Shown here piece by piece: positions 35,027-45,413 of a stretch of 64,000 nucleotides of DNA. The first letter of the stretch is position 1. Each line of letters starts with the position of its first letter. The notes beneath the pieces are model-generated. The model searched no databases and was not told where the DNA came from. It saw nothing but the letters and a program-made list of their open reading frames with translations. Position numbers and translations under genes: made by a program. The stretch comes from Diphasiastrum complanatum (Eukaryota; Streptophyta; Lycopodiopsida; Lycopodiales; Lycopodiaceae), in NCBI GenBank assembly GCA_029204225.1, contig CM055102.1, forward strand, positions 43,440,476 to 43,504,475, read 5' to 3'.

Positions 35027-36830
35027 CTTTTACTTCTGGAACTCTCCCAATAAAATATTGATCTTACTAGACAAAATATTCATGAGCAGTTTTGTTTGCG
35101 GTGCTTTCGATTCAGTCATCTTGAAGGGTTCTTCATGATGATGCAACTGATCATTCATATCTGTACGTGAATTTCTTGGTGGCTTGTGAAGAACGAACTT
35201 CGGTTGTTGCTTTAACAGCTTCAAGCTCTTCTTCTTCTTGCAGATGTTTAATCCACTGACCTATATCCTGATATCTTCTTTTTTCTGCATGAAGATTTGG
35301 ATAGACTCCAGATGCTGTTGGTATATCATTTATTGATATAGAATCAGCATGTACTAGATCCGTTACTGGTTCTTTCTGCTTCTGTGCTCTGGTGACCACC
35401 ATCAAGGGTACACTTGATTTATTCTGAGGTACTGGTCTTCGCTTGATTGTTATCAAATTTACAGGAGCTGTAGCTGGTGGTGGCTTCGGTCTTGCTGGAC
35501 AGTCTTTATAGCAAGGCCCATAACCACAGTCACGACAGAATGGTACAAATTTCTCTTTTTTTTGGACATTCTGCAACTCTGTGATTTTCTCCACATGCAA
35601 GGCATCCAAGTGGTGCTCTGGTCCAGTTTCTAGATACTTGTTGTTGCGTGGCAACATAAATAGCATACTATTATGAAGATCCACCTTCTTGATCATTACC
35701 ATAGATCCATTGCTCGACACTTCTGTACAGTTCTGGTTCCATCAAATTGGCAGGAGGAGCGGGGTGCTTTGGTGGGACAGGTAAGGCTAAACGTTCAAGA
35801 TATCCAAGAGCAGATTGTCGAGGTCTGGTGGTTGGATTTCCTCCATACTATGGTTCTCGATATCCCATTTGGACATATCGTTGCTGAATTATCCGAGGAT
35901 TGAAATTGCAAAAAGAAGTCTCATGATCAGGCGAATTACACGAATGGCATACACTGATTTCCATTCGTTTTTTCGATCGAGGACACTCATTCACTGTGTG
36001 ATTTCCTGTACAAATAGAACACCAGACATTTTTTCTGGTAAAAAAAAGTCTTCGCAAACTTTTCAGGTTCCTTGTTCGCTTTTCCATGGAAATATTCCAA
36101 TGTTTTGATCTTCTCATCAAATTACGACTGCAATTTTTTCATCTGTTTCTGCTTGTTCTTCCCGAGTTTCTCAAACTCATTGAGCATCAGTTCTGCAGTC
36201 GCGTTGACATTCGTTGATGCAATAGTGGTGGATGTTGTAGTGGTCTGCCCCCTGCTGTATAAGACAACATACTGATATTCAGCTCATCGTCTGAATCTTC
36301 AGCCTCCTCCCGAATTGCATCATCCATAGCATTTTCAAAAGTGCATACTCATTATGGTGTTTCAGCTCATGTTTGATCTGTTTAGGTAACAGTGACAAAA
36401 ACCACATAATTATGGCATTTTCGTTAAGCAGCTCAGGTTTGCACTCAGATCTGAGGCATTTCACCCTTTCAATCTCGAACCATTTTTTGCTTTCCCACTT
36501 TAATTTTACTTAAAAGTAGGATAGGTTTTCCATAAACTTTCGAGGTCTGAACCGTGTGATAAGGGCTCGTTTAACAATCTCCCAATCTGTACGCTCAGTT
36601 TCATCTTGATTATAGTACCAATCTTGTGCTGCGCCTGTTAAGGCCATAGGAAAAAGCTTAAGTTGATCTTGAGGGAAATTTTGCCATAGACTTCATAGGA
36701 TTTAGCATAAATTTAAAGAAATCTAATTGGATCTGTTAATCTATTGTATTTGGGTAGATTCAAATTGAGTGCTCTTCTAACAATGATTGGATTGACTTCC
36801 TGAGGAGCACCTCAAGGGACAGCCATTTTC
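35027..36830 (-). pseudogene. Gag of element D, decayed
   Basis: Read right to left: start near 36826, with a stop in the first few codons; a capsid-like segment around 36830-36280 in broken frames; then 35848-36120 with two zinc knuckles, CSICTGNHTVNEC and CHSCNSPDHETSFC. The frame at 35151-35720 has a third, degenerate knuckle, CRDCGYGPCYKDC, with Cys in place of His. The tail to 35030 leads toward the protease beyond C1. Two or three knuckles in a row is unusual, since most plant Ty3 gags have one or two. It would package RNA; it is inactive here. Confidence 0.75.
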
Positions 36831-36850
36831 ACAGATTCAAATCAAGCATG

Positions 36851-38160
36851 CAATGAGATTGGATCTAGATTTTTCAATCAAAACTATCTCAGATTAGATC
36901 TGCTAGATTTATTCCACTTGGCAAGAATCAGATTTCTATATCGTGAAAAAGATTTCGAATTTCAATCAATCGATACTTCTCAAAAATGAAAAAAAATTCA
37001 GAATCCAAATCAGAATGTATCAGATTTGACCCAAATTTCGACAAAGACTTGATCTGGAAAACCAGAATTTAAAAATAGTATTGGCGAAGGTTTCCTAGGC
37101 AAAGATTGGCTCGACAAATATTCAACAATGCTATTTTGGAAAAAAAAAAACTCTATATCAGGCTTTTCTGACAATTTCTATGGAAATAACCTTTGCCGAA
37201 CTCTCAGATTCAAAATCTAACACAAATAAAGCTAGGATAAACCTGACGAAGGTTTCCGGCACAAAAAAACATAGTTTATATAGTTTGGCGAGGGTAAAAA
37301 TCAAGATTTTCTATGATCTAGATAGGAAGAATGTTCGTCGAACTCAAATTATAGTATTTTACTATAAATAGAATGTTTTGAAAATTTGACAAGTTTATGT
37401 AGTTTGGCGAGGGTAAGAATCAAGATTTCCTATGATCTGGATAGGAAGAATATTTGTCGAACTCAAAAAATAGTATTTTACTATAAATAAAATGTTTTGG
37501 AAACTCGATGATCGTTTTGGCGAAGAATCAAGAGTAATATTGGTATTTTTGTAAAAAAGAGATTTTTTTGGCAAAAATATGGCAATATGACAACTGTTCC
37601 TCTGAAAAAATCTTCTATTTTTGATATTATTTTTCGCCGACCTGGTAGTAGATAGATCTGAATCACACCTATGCACACTGAATTGGACGAATGTTCTTAT
37701 TCTGTATTTTTAGAGTTTGGTATTTTTTGGTGTTTTTTGATTGTTTTTTCTGATGTTTCTGGAAATTTGTTGAGAAGGATTGTTTGCCCTTCAAACTGAA
37801 GGTTCTGTGAACAAAATTGAAGGTGTCGGCATCTCGACAAAGGTTTCCTAAAAGAGGGCAAAAAGTTAGCAGCTCTGATGACGATTTTGCCTCCTTTTGA
37901 CCAAAATCTGGCAGATTTGACCGATTTTTGTTGTTTTTGCTGATATCTCAGATCCAAACGGATCTTAAGATTGGTGATCTGAATAGGTTTTTCTATTCCA
38001 CAATCAGATTGATTTCAAACAAGCAAATCCACTCAAATCAAACAAAATCACTCCCAAACTAACCCTAAATGCAAATCTAACACTATTCATGCCACGACAA
38101 GATGCCTAATGCAAGCTAACCATCCAACAAACATGCTGCAAATTGATTAATTGGCATAGC
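36851..38160 (-). other. Leader of element D
   Basis: About 1.3 kb of noncoding DNA between primer site and gag. A tandem duplication of about 110 bp lies at 37281-37500 (both units contain GTTTGGCGAGGGTAA and AGTATTTTACTATAAAT). GGCGAAGGTTTCC and CCGAACTC-like words recur throughout. Frames here (37395-37678, 37697-37957) show no domain. Confidence 0.65.
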
Positions 38161-38178
38161 TCCCCGACAACGGTGCCA
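38161..38178 (-). other. Primer binding site of D
   Basis: The minus strand reads TGGCACCGTTGTCGGGGA, close to the TGGCGCCGTTGCCGGGGA site used by many plant Athila/Tat-type elements (generally assigned to an Asp-tRNA), 4 bp from the LTR. Confidence 0.88.
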
Positions 38179-38182
38179 AAAT

Positions 38183-38929
38183 TGTAGTGGGTTTCTTTCC
38201 TTGCCTAACTTCAATCCAAGATCTAATCAATCTAGCATCAAAGAGATCAAGTTAGTTGTCACGCATAGATTCGTTCCCATGAGAGCGATAATATAGTTCA
38301 GATTTCAGCATGAATGGAAGATTCACATCTAACTCTAACATCCATCAACCCTAAGCATTAACACTACATCCACTAACACTAGATCCACAATGAAGATAGC
38401 TTACTCCTTCTCTCTCTCCCTTTCTCCCTTACAAAAAGTATAAAAACATGAAATTCCAATAACAATAAAATCCAACAATTAGCAAAATCCAAATAAAGCA
38501 TGAGAGATGGAGGAAAAGTGATAGAGAGCAAGGACATTCATCAATCCATTTCACAAGAGAACCAATCTGCTTTATTGAATTGAAGAAATGAACATGTGTA
38601 GGAACTCGAGTTGGTCCTTTTTTATAGTAGAGAGGAGGACCCTGGCCTCTGAATCCTATTGGTCCATTTCTGCCTCCCTAATTATTCAAATTTGAGAAAG
38701 AGTGAGAACCATCCAAATTGGAGGGAAATCCAACTTTATTCAATAACTTAACATTTTGGCCCCGCGACAATAAAAGTCCCGCAAAAAGGCCTAAAGTCCT
38801 TTTATTGACTTTCTAATAAATCAAATATCTATGTGATCATCCAGTTGGACTTATGCACGCAGGGTGTCAAATCCCTCTCATTTGTTAACTACGGTTAGGA
38901 TTGCCTTGGGATCTGCAAACCCTCCAACA
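38183..38929 (-). repeat. 5' LTR of element D
   Basis: 747 bp with termini TGTAGTGGG and CCTCCAACA on the plus strand, followed by TSD copy GTTTG. Confidence 0.92.
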
Positions 38930-38934
38930 GTTTG

Positions 38935-39210
38935 TCATTTTCAGCTGCTCCATAGTAGCTCAAATGTATCTCATAAGAGCTTTCCAATATGTAATACCGG
39001 GATTAGAGCCATATATTTACTTAAGGAAATGGTTGCAAAAGCTATGTCTGGTCTAGTATAGATCATCATGTACATAAGAGAAACTTATTATCGAGTGATA
39101 CACGCATTTGCTCCTTCTCTTATTTTTTCTAAGGACATTGGTCCTTCAATGATGGCTTACAATGTCACTAGGCAATGGGCTAATTCAAAAGCCACATTGT
39201 TGCCTCAGTT
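38935..39210 (-). pseudogene. RT-RNase H connection of copia E2 (right part)
   Basis: The minus strand gives MRVS..., SLMYMM, YTRPDIAFA and KALIRYI in nearby frames, the canonical end of copia RT. Joined across D, it runs directly into the RNase H at 17879-18250. This identifies the DNA into which D inserted. Heavily mutated. Confidence 0.75.
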
Positions 39211-40200
39211 GGAATAAGGCTAACTTAGTAAGTCGGTCCATAACAAGGCACATCCACATGTGGCATATGCAAATGAAATATATTGGAACTTTTTTTTTCG
39301 AACACAATTTGATAGTTTGTAATATCTATTTATTGCGGCACATATGCACACATATTTCACCTTTTTTTTATAAAATACAAAGTTTGAATATTTGTAGAAT
39401 CTATTTTTTTGTGTCACCACACCAGATATTTGTTTTTGTTGAACCTTTCATGACCATATACTTTGAAAGACGGTCACTGAAATATTTTGGCATTGATGTT
39501 CCATGTGTGGCTCTTCCACAAATCTAATTTGAACAAGTTTGGCTAGGCACCACATTCTCTTGGTGTGCAAGGAATGGTTTTATAGGAAACCTTTGTTTTT
39601 ACTATTAAAGAATGGGAAAACCCATAAATACATAATTATATAAAAGTACATGACATGATAATGCCAAATGGCAAAAAGTATTTAAGCTAAAGCATTAAAC
39701 TAATTACTCAAAACCTATTGTTGATGTTAGTCAGTAACTAGAATAGTGTCACGAATAGGTAATGCATGAAGCTTTGAAGCAACGGCTCCTGCAAATTGAG
39801 CTCATCGAGAACTAAACTCTGAACATTGAATGCAACCCAATAGCATTGATGATAGAAAGATACAATGACAGATGGTGACGTAACATTTTGTCCCTTACTT
39901 TTCACAACAAGCTTCACATATAAGGACTAAAAATCATTGAATTTCTTGTGAAGACATCCATATGTTTTCAAAGCAAAGAGGATGAAACCTTCATCAGATG
40001 CATGGTCATTATAATCTTGCTCCTTCTCTTGAGCTATCAGAAGCCCCTTGCATGGTGGGAGAACAAAAAAGGTCCTATCGAGAGGGATCAACAATAAATG
40101 TTGAGAAGTCAACCCGTTTAATTGGTTTTGATCTTCCCAACATGGAAACACTTGAAGAAAAACTAATGAGAGAATCTTAAACATATACGTTTATGTGTTT
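39211..40200. other. No gene recognised
   Basis: AT-rich sequence with T-rich runs. Frames of 60-121 aa show no domain. The right part may belong to the decayed Ty3 element that follows. Confidence 0.4.
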
Positions 40201-40448
40201 ATGATGGGACTACCCTATGGATTGATTCCACATAGAGGTATGGAACATAGAATCGACGCTCTTCTTGATTGCCAACAATGAAATATTTAAGATGTCACCT
40301 AGGTTGAATCAAAAAGAGAAAGATGAAGTTGTGAGTAAAATTTTGGAATATCTTTAAAAGAGGATCATTTAACCATGGAAGTCCTCTTAAGAGGGTAACA
40401 CTTATTCTATGAAGGAAATAGAAAACTCAATGCTTTTGTGCTGACTAT

Positions 40449-40520
40449 AGGGTAATCCAATTTTAGATTGATCTTGGTATGAAGTAATTCACCAAGATCA
40501 ATCTAAAATTGGATTACCCT
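40449..40520. repeat. Perfect 30-bp inverted repeat
   Basis: Arms 40449-40478 and 40491-40520 are exact reverse complements around a 12-nt loop. The right arm lies in place in the RT coding sequence; the left arm replaces the RT segment expected there. Confidence 0.95.
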
Positions 40521-40649
40521 CATATAAGGATATATGAAGAGAATGCTCCTAAGACTAGTTCAAAACTAGATACATACATATCAAGGTTATGGTTCTACAG
40601 ACTTCAAACTCAATAAAGGCCATTTTCTAGTAGCTAAATTTGAAATGTG

Positions 40650-41300
40650 GCTATCTTGTAAAATCTATCACATATAGAACCATAAATGGATCCATTCAAT
40701 GCACAAGAGGGATTGGTTGCATTACTATCTTTGTTTCTATCAATTAACAAAGCTAAAAATGACACAATCTTGATATGTCAACAAGAGAAATCTAAAACAA
40801 AGTGTAACTTGATCAAAGAAAATTCACACTTGTGAATCACAACTATTGTATGAAAGTTGGATTTATAACAGATCACATATGGTAATCAATGAATTGTACT
40901 TAAAGAAATGAATGCATAAGAACAATCTACAAGGGCTTGAACCTAGACAAAAATCACCAACTCTCCAATTTTTCACAGATCAAATGAGTTTCCAAAGAGA
41001 ATATACATAATTATGGCTATGCCCAAGCTGGTTTGAGTCAGACTTCACATGTGTGAGATGCCTCTCATCATGTCCTAACTTGTTACTTTACCTCTACAAA
41101 TTTTGGTCCAATCAACATACTCCCTACAATACCTAGAAATGTGATTGGTTGACTTAGCACATAGATTCACGATGAAAGGTCTAATCTAATGATGACAAAT
41201 GAACCTATTGAAACTAATCCTATCATTCAAACATGGGAATACCTTCACACGTGTGGAATCCAACTATGTATATATTTACAAGGCTTAACCAAGGTAATAT
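40650..41300 (-). mobile_element. Probable solo copia LTR inside decayed Ty3 pol
   Basis: It interrupts the RT between NSIKAIF and the FLDD box. It carries CACACGTGTG at 41245-41254, followed by GAATCCAAC, like the minus-oriented LTR ends at 17556 and 61912. Exact ends and TSD not found. Confidence 0.4.
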
Positions 41301-41830
41301 TTTACATTTTTCACATTTCTTTCTAGATGACATGTTACTCTATGATATAAATATGGTTGAGCATAAGAGTTAGAGCTGTTCTAGACATTCTTTGACATGA
41401 GAAATTTTATGCTTGACTATGAAATGTAACTCTACAAAAATAGACTACATCATGTGTAGGACACGTCACCTCTCGTATAGGACAAGAAATTGACAATGAT
41501 AAAGCCCCTAAGGTTCTTGAGTGGCCAAATTTGATTCTATCATGAAGATGAAATGCTTTTTAGACTTAGCTGGATTCTTCTGCTAATTTATAATGGAGTA
41601 TGCCAAGTTTGCATTGCCTTTTATAGATCGTTTGAAAGCGAGAGAGACCAAAAAAATAGGAAGTGTAATTTCTTTAATTGGCCTAGATGACTCAAATAAG
41701 ATTTTTAATAAATTGAAACAAGAAGCTGCTACAATGTCAATGTTCTAGGTGATAGATCCAAATAAGCCTTGTGTGGTTGAATTAGATGGTAGTGATTTTT
41801 TGATTGGCATGGTTTGTGAAAAAATTTAGA

Positions 41831-42484
41831 TCATTTAAGATCCAAATCCATAACCTGATCTCTGGTTAGAAAGAGATCAAATCCTACCAATGTTGCCAAT
41901 GTAGCAAAATCAACATCTACTTAATGAAAGAGATGAAAACTCAATAAGAACTTGATCAAACATAAAAAATATGATGAAGTTGATGTCCGTACAAAATAGT
42001 AAGCTACTGTATTCATGCATGGCACAATAAGCTAACACTCCTCTCTTCTGATCTTCCTTCGTCGTCTCTCTATATGATTGTAGTAATCTATCCCGTGTTT
42101 ATATCCACTATGTGGAGTTTACAAGATAGTTTTACTGTAGACAGACTAGTGCTAATCACTAGTTAGCTACCTTGTGTCAGCATCGCCTATGGCGGCTGAG
42201 CGTGATAGTACAAGACTTCACGCTTGTTGAGCTGCCAACCGTTACCTCGACTTGTAAATCTTCTGTTCGTGTTATATCTCCAGGGTGTCGTCGTCATTTG
42301 GTTGCAGGGACGAACGTCGAACAGTTTACCTTTGGCCTTCACTTTGTCTTTGACCTTCGGGGTGTGTTCGACCATCAATTAATGTTTGACCTTCGGTTCG
42401 TGTTCGATGTTTGGTTCGGCCTTCGAGATCTTTTCATCCTTCAGGACTTCTTCATCAAGGTTGCAAGAGTTCACTTTTCAAACA
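41831..42484 (-). repeat. Probable 3' LTR of chimeric copia I (family K)
   Basis: On the minus strand a copia pol end is followed by AAGAGGGAG (polypurine-like) and then TGTTTGAAAAGTG, an LTR-like start at 42484. The sequence to the left is TTCG-rich to about 42180. The left boundary is unknown. Confidence 0.45.
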
Positions 42485-42518
42485 CTCCCTCTTGAATGTT
42501 GCAACCTTTGTATATGTC
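42485..42518 (-). pseudogene. Last codons of copia I pol
   Basis: Continues the RNase H tail at 48240 across element F (KSMGLDIYKGCNIQEGVF). It shows that F inserted in the last codons of this pol. Confidence 0.65.
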
Positions 42519-42523
42519 TAGTC

Positions 42524-43388
42524 TGTTAAAATTGGCAAAAGCTAACTTGGTTAAATCTTGTAAATACCATAATGACTTGTACCTATCATCATTAGACATG
42601 TGTGGAGCCTGTTCCCACGTGTGAAATCTATGCCTAAGTCATTTAGATAGATCATAAATGTTGTACATATCATTTAAATTGGAAACTAGTGGCTAAATTG
42701 GCCAAAAACTAGTTTAGTAGTATTATGACACTTGGCACCATTCTAGTGGTAGAAAATGCTATATCACATGGGTAGGAGTGGTCTCCCACGTGTGAAATAT
42801 CATATAGAAAGTTCAGATCCATTGTATATAGATTTCATACATGTCAAAAGTCAAATCTCCTAGATTGTAGGACCTATCTCCTAATTTGTAGGAATCTAGA
42901 AGGTCAACACTAGCCACCAATGATGATGTGGCAAATTAATGGAATCTTAGCCAAAGTGGATATGGATAAGCACTATGACCTGTCTCACACGTGCTGGAAG
43001 TGTCTTAGAGAGAGAGTATGATGATTTTTGTATTTAATCCATGATGGATCCACTTTGAGAAATCAATGAGGCAAGATCTTGGTTTTGGAGGCATATCTTG
43101 AGTATTCTCATATTTGTGTTGTGATTTTATGGTTCTATTGCTTTCTAACACTTGTGTACTTCACTCTCTGCTGTAATTCCGTACAGGTACTGTTATTCAC
43201 ACGTGTGAAGGCAGTAGGTCTCAAGTTTAATCATTTGCTTGTTGTTCTTGCTAGATTTTTGATGGGAAATTGATCTAATTCTAGATCTAATCATTGGTTG
43301 ATTAGTAGACCATGTAATCTAGCTTCCAACACCTCTTGAGGATCTGATCTAGATCCATTCTTGGTCTTTATTTCTCTGAAATTTCACA
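42524..43388 (+). repeat. 5' LTR of copia F
   Basis: Termini TGTTAAAATTGG and TTTCACA. Palindromes CACGTGTGAA near 42617 and 42788 and CACACGTGTG at 43199. Confidence 0.95.
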
Positions 43389-43400
43389 TGGTATCAGAGC
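43389..43400 (+). other. Primer binding site, copia F
   Basis: TGGTATCAGAGC directly after the LTR. Confidence 0.95.
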
Positions 43401-45413
43401 CAAGTACAAGAGATTAAAGCATTGATCTAAACAACACCCAGATTGGCAAGTTTTTTGAGAAAACTCACTAATCTTGAGTGGGCGAGTTTGAAGAGTTAGT
43501 TAGCCTTGATATTTGTGCATCAAACTTGGTTGTGGGATGCAGGGTTACTCTTCACACGTGTGAGGACGTACAGTACCAGTTTTGGAGCTATATTTTTCAG
43601 TTTGATGCTATATCTTACTCATACACCCAAACTAGCAGGTTTTTTGGAAACTAGCTAATCTTGAGGTAGCGAGTTTGAATAGATAGATAGAATCATTATA
43701 TTTGTACCAAATATTTTTGTGGGCTTCATGTGTACTTACCACACGTGTGAGGCCGTACATAACCTGTTATGAGCAATAAAATTCAGTTTTGGTGCATTTA
43801 ATGCCTCATACACCCAAAACTAGTCAATCTAGTGCATTTTTCAAGCTTTGTAATGCATTGTTTCTATTCCTTTGATTTGTTCTTGGTATAGATCAATCAT
43901 ATAGATGATTTGAATCTTTATTACAGTACATTAAAGCTGATCTTCATATGCTTTGGGTGTGCATTAAAGTTGAGAGTGAAAGATTGCCAAAAACCATAGA
44001 TTAAGGAGTGATTTGCAAGGGAAGAGATTGAAATCCATTGTATCTTCACTCTAGATGTGTTCAAGAGTGAAAGGGTTGAGACTAGAAGCATCTAAGTGCT
44101 AGAAGTCAGCCTTGGATAAGTCCTCCAAGTGAAATCTTAAGTGAATTTCTAGAGCACAAACACTCATAAAGGCAAAATCTACCAATACAAGTGATAAGCA
44201 TTGTTGGAGAGTTCTAGAAGTGATTTTTGAGATCTAAGTCACATTGTTCCACTCCAACTCAAAGAGTTGAGTTTTGTTTGGCTTGAAAGAGAGTCATAGA
44301 GGTGTGTAAGTCACATGTGTAGTGTTTGATCCAAAAATCCTAAGAGTTCCTTCCTTTGTAGAGGGCAAGTTCTAGTAACTCATTTCTTGACTTTGGTGGA
44401 AAAATTGTCTCCTTCATTGTGATCAAATCTTGCTAAGTGGCATTAGCTCTTTGTAAGCACATATCTTAGTGAGAGAGAAGTATCACATTTTTGAATTTCA
44501 TTCCAACTCTAAAGAGGTAGAGTCATTGGTACTTGGTGGAGTCCAATAGGGGTGAATGAATTCAATTTTTGAGCACAATTCGACATTGTATGTATGAAAC
44601 TCAAATAAGTTCTAATTCAACTTTCTTTGTGAGAGGGTGAGGGTCAAGTTGTGATCCCATTGGGAGTATAGAACAAGGAGGAGTCCATATTTGAGTGTTC
44701 ATACATGGTTGGGATCTTTGTGAATCTCTAGATGTCTAATTTTTAAGCTTGGTGAAAAATTATTGACATAGATTGTTATCAAACCATTTCATGTCCATTC
44801 CAAATCTCAAGAGTGAGATTATTTGGGTCAAGAGGATTCCAAAAGGCGTGATTGGATCTGATCTTTGTGTGTTTGAATCAAGTATACATGTCAAGTTTAT
44901 GTGATCTAGTGTAGATCATTTTTTTTTTTTTTGTGAAAGTTAGTGGTTTAATTTGTTGTCAAATCAAATCAAATTCAATCAAAATCTTAAGAGTGAGATT
45001 ATTTGGGTCAAGAGTGAGTCCAAAAGAAGTGATTGAGTTTGATTTTCAAGTATTTGAAACAAAACCCATCCTTTGTTCAAGAATATCAAAAGTTGAGTGA
45101 ACTAGTCAAGAGAAAAGAAAAATCTAGGAGTCAAATCTTTTCAAATCCATTCCAACTCTCAAAAGAAAGAGTCATTGGTGTTTGTTGAGTCCAATAGGGG
45201 TGTTTGAATCTGATTTTTGTGATTTGATAGAGTGCTTTGGTCTTAGTGATCAAAGCAAAAATTAGTTTCCAATTGACTAGGTTGAAAAGAGATATGATTC
45301 AAAATTTGTCTTGTGTAGATCCTTCTAGATTGTTGAATGTGTTCAAATCTAGTTTCTTGAGAGTCACAAATTACATTTTGAAAAGTCATATCACAAAGTT
45401 TTACTTCCTCATC
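43401..45413 (+). other. Leader of copia F
   Basis: About 2 kb. Two tandem units of about 185 bp (43444-43630 and 43631-43815) each hold a GCGAGTTTGAA segment and CACACGTGTGAGG followed by CGTACA. Farther on, a degenerate unit of the type CATTCCAACTCT..GAGTC..GAGTCCAA..GGGGTG recurs at about 44250, 44500, 44800, 44980 and 45150. Confidence 0.7.

Larger units (their letters stand above)
40270..41830 (+). pseudogene. Decayed Ty3-type RT/RNase H
   Basis: Fragments in three frames follow the Ty3 RT order. LNQKEKDEVVSKILEYL is at about 40300, QCFCADYRVIQF at 40430-40470, and TKINLKLDYPHIRIYEENA at 40491-40548. A catalytic-box relic FLDDMLLYDINMVEH lies near 41321. FLDLAGF and YAKFALPFIDRLKARETK then follow, and DPNKPCVVELDGSDFLIGM begins RNase H near 41757. 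Many stops make it an ancient remnant. About 0.65 kb of foreign DNA separates the pieces between 40650 and 41300. Confidence 0.75.
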
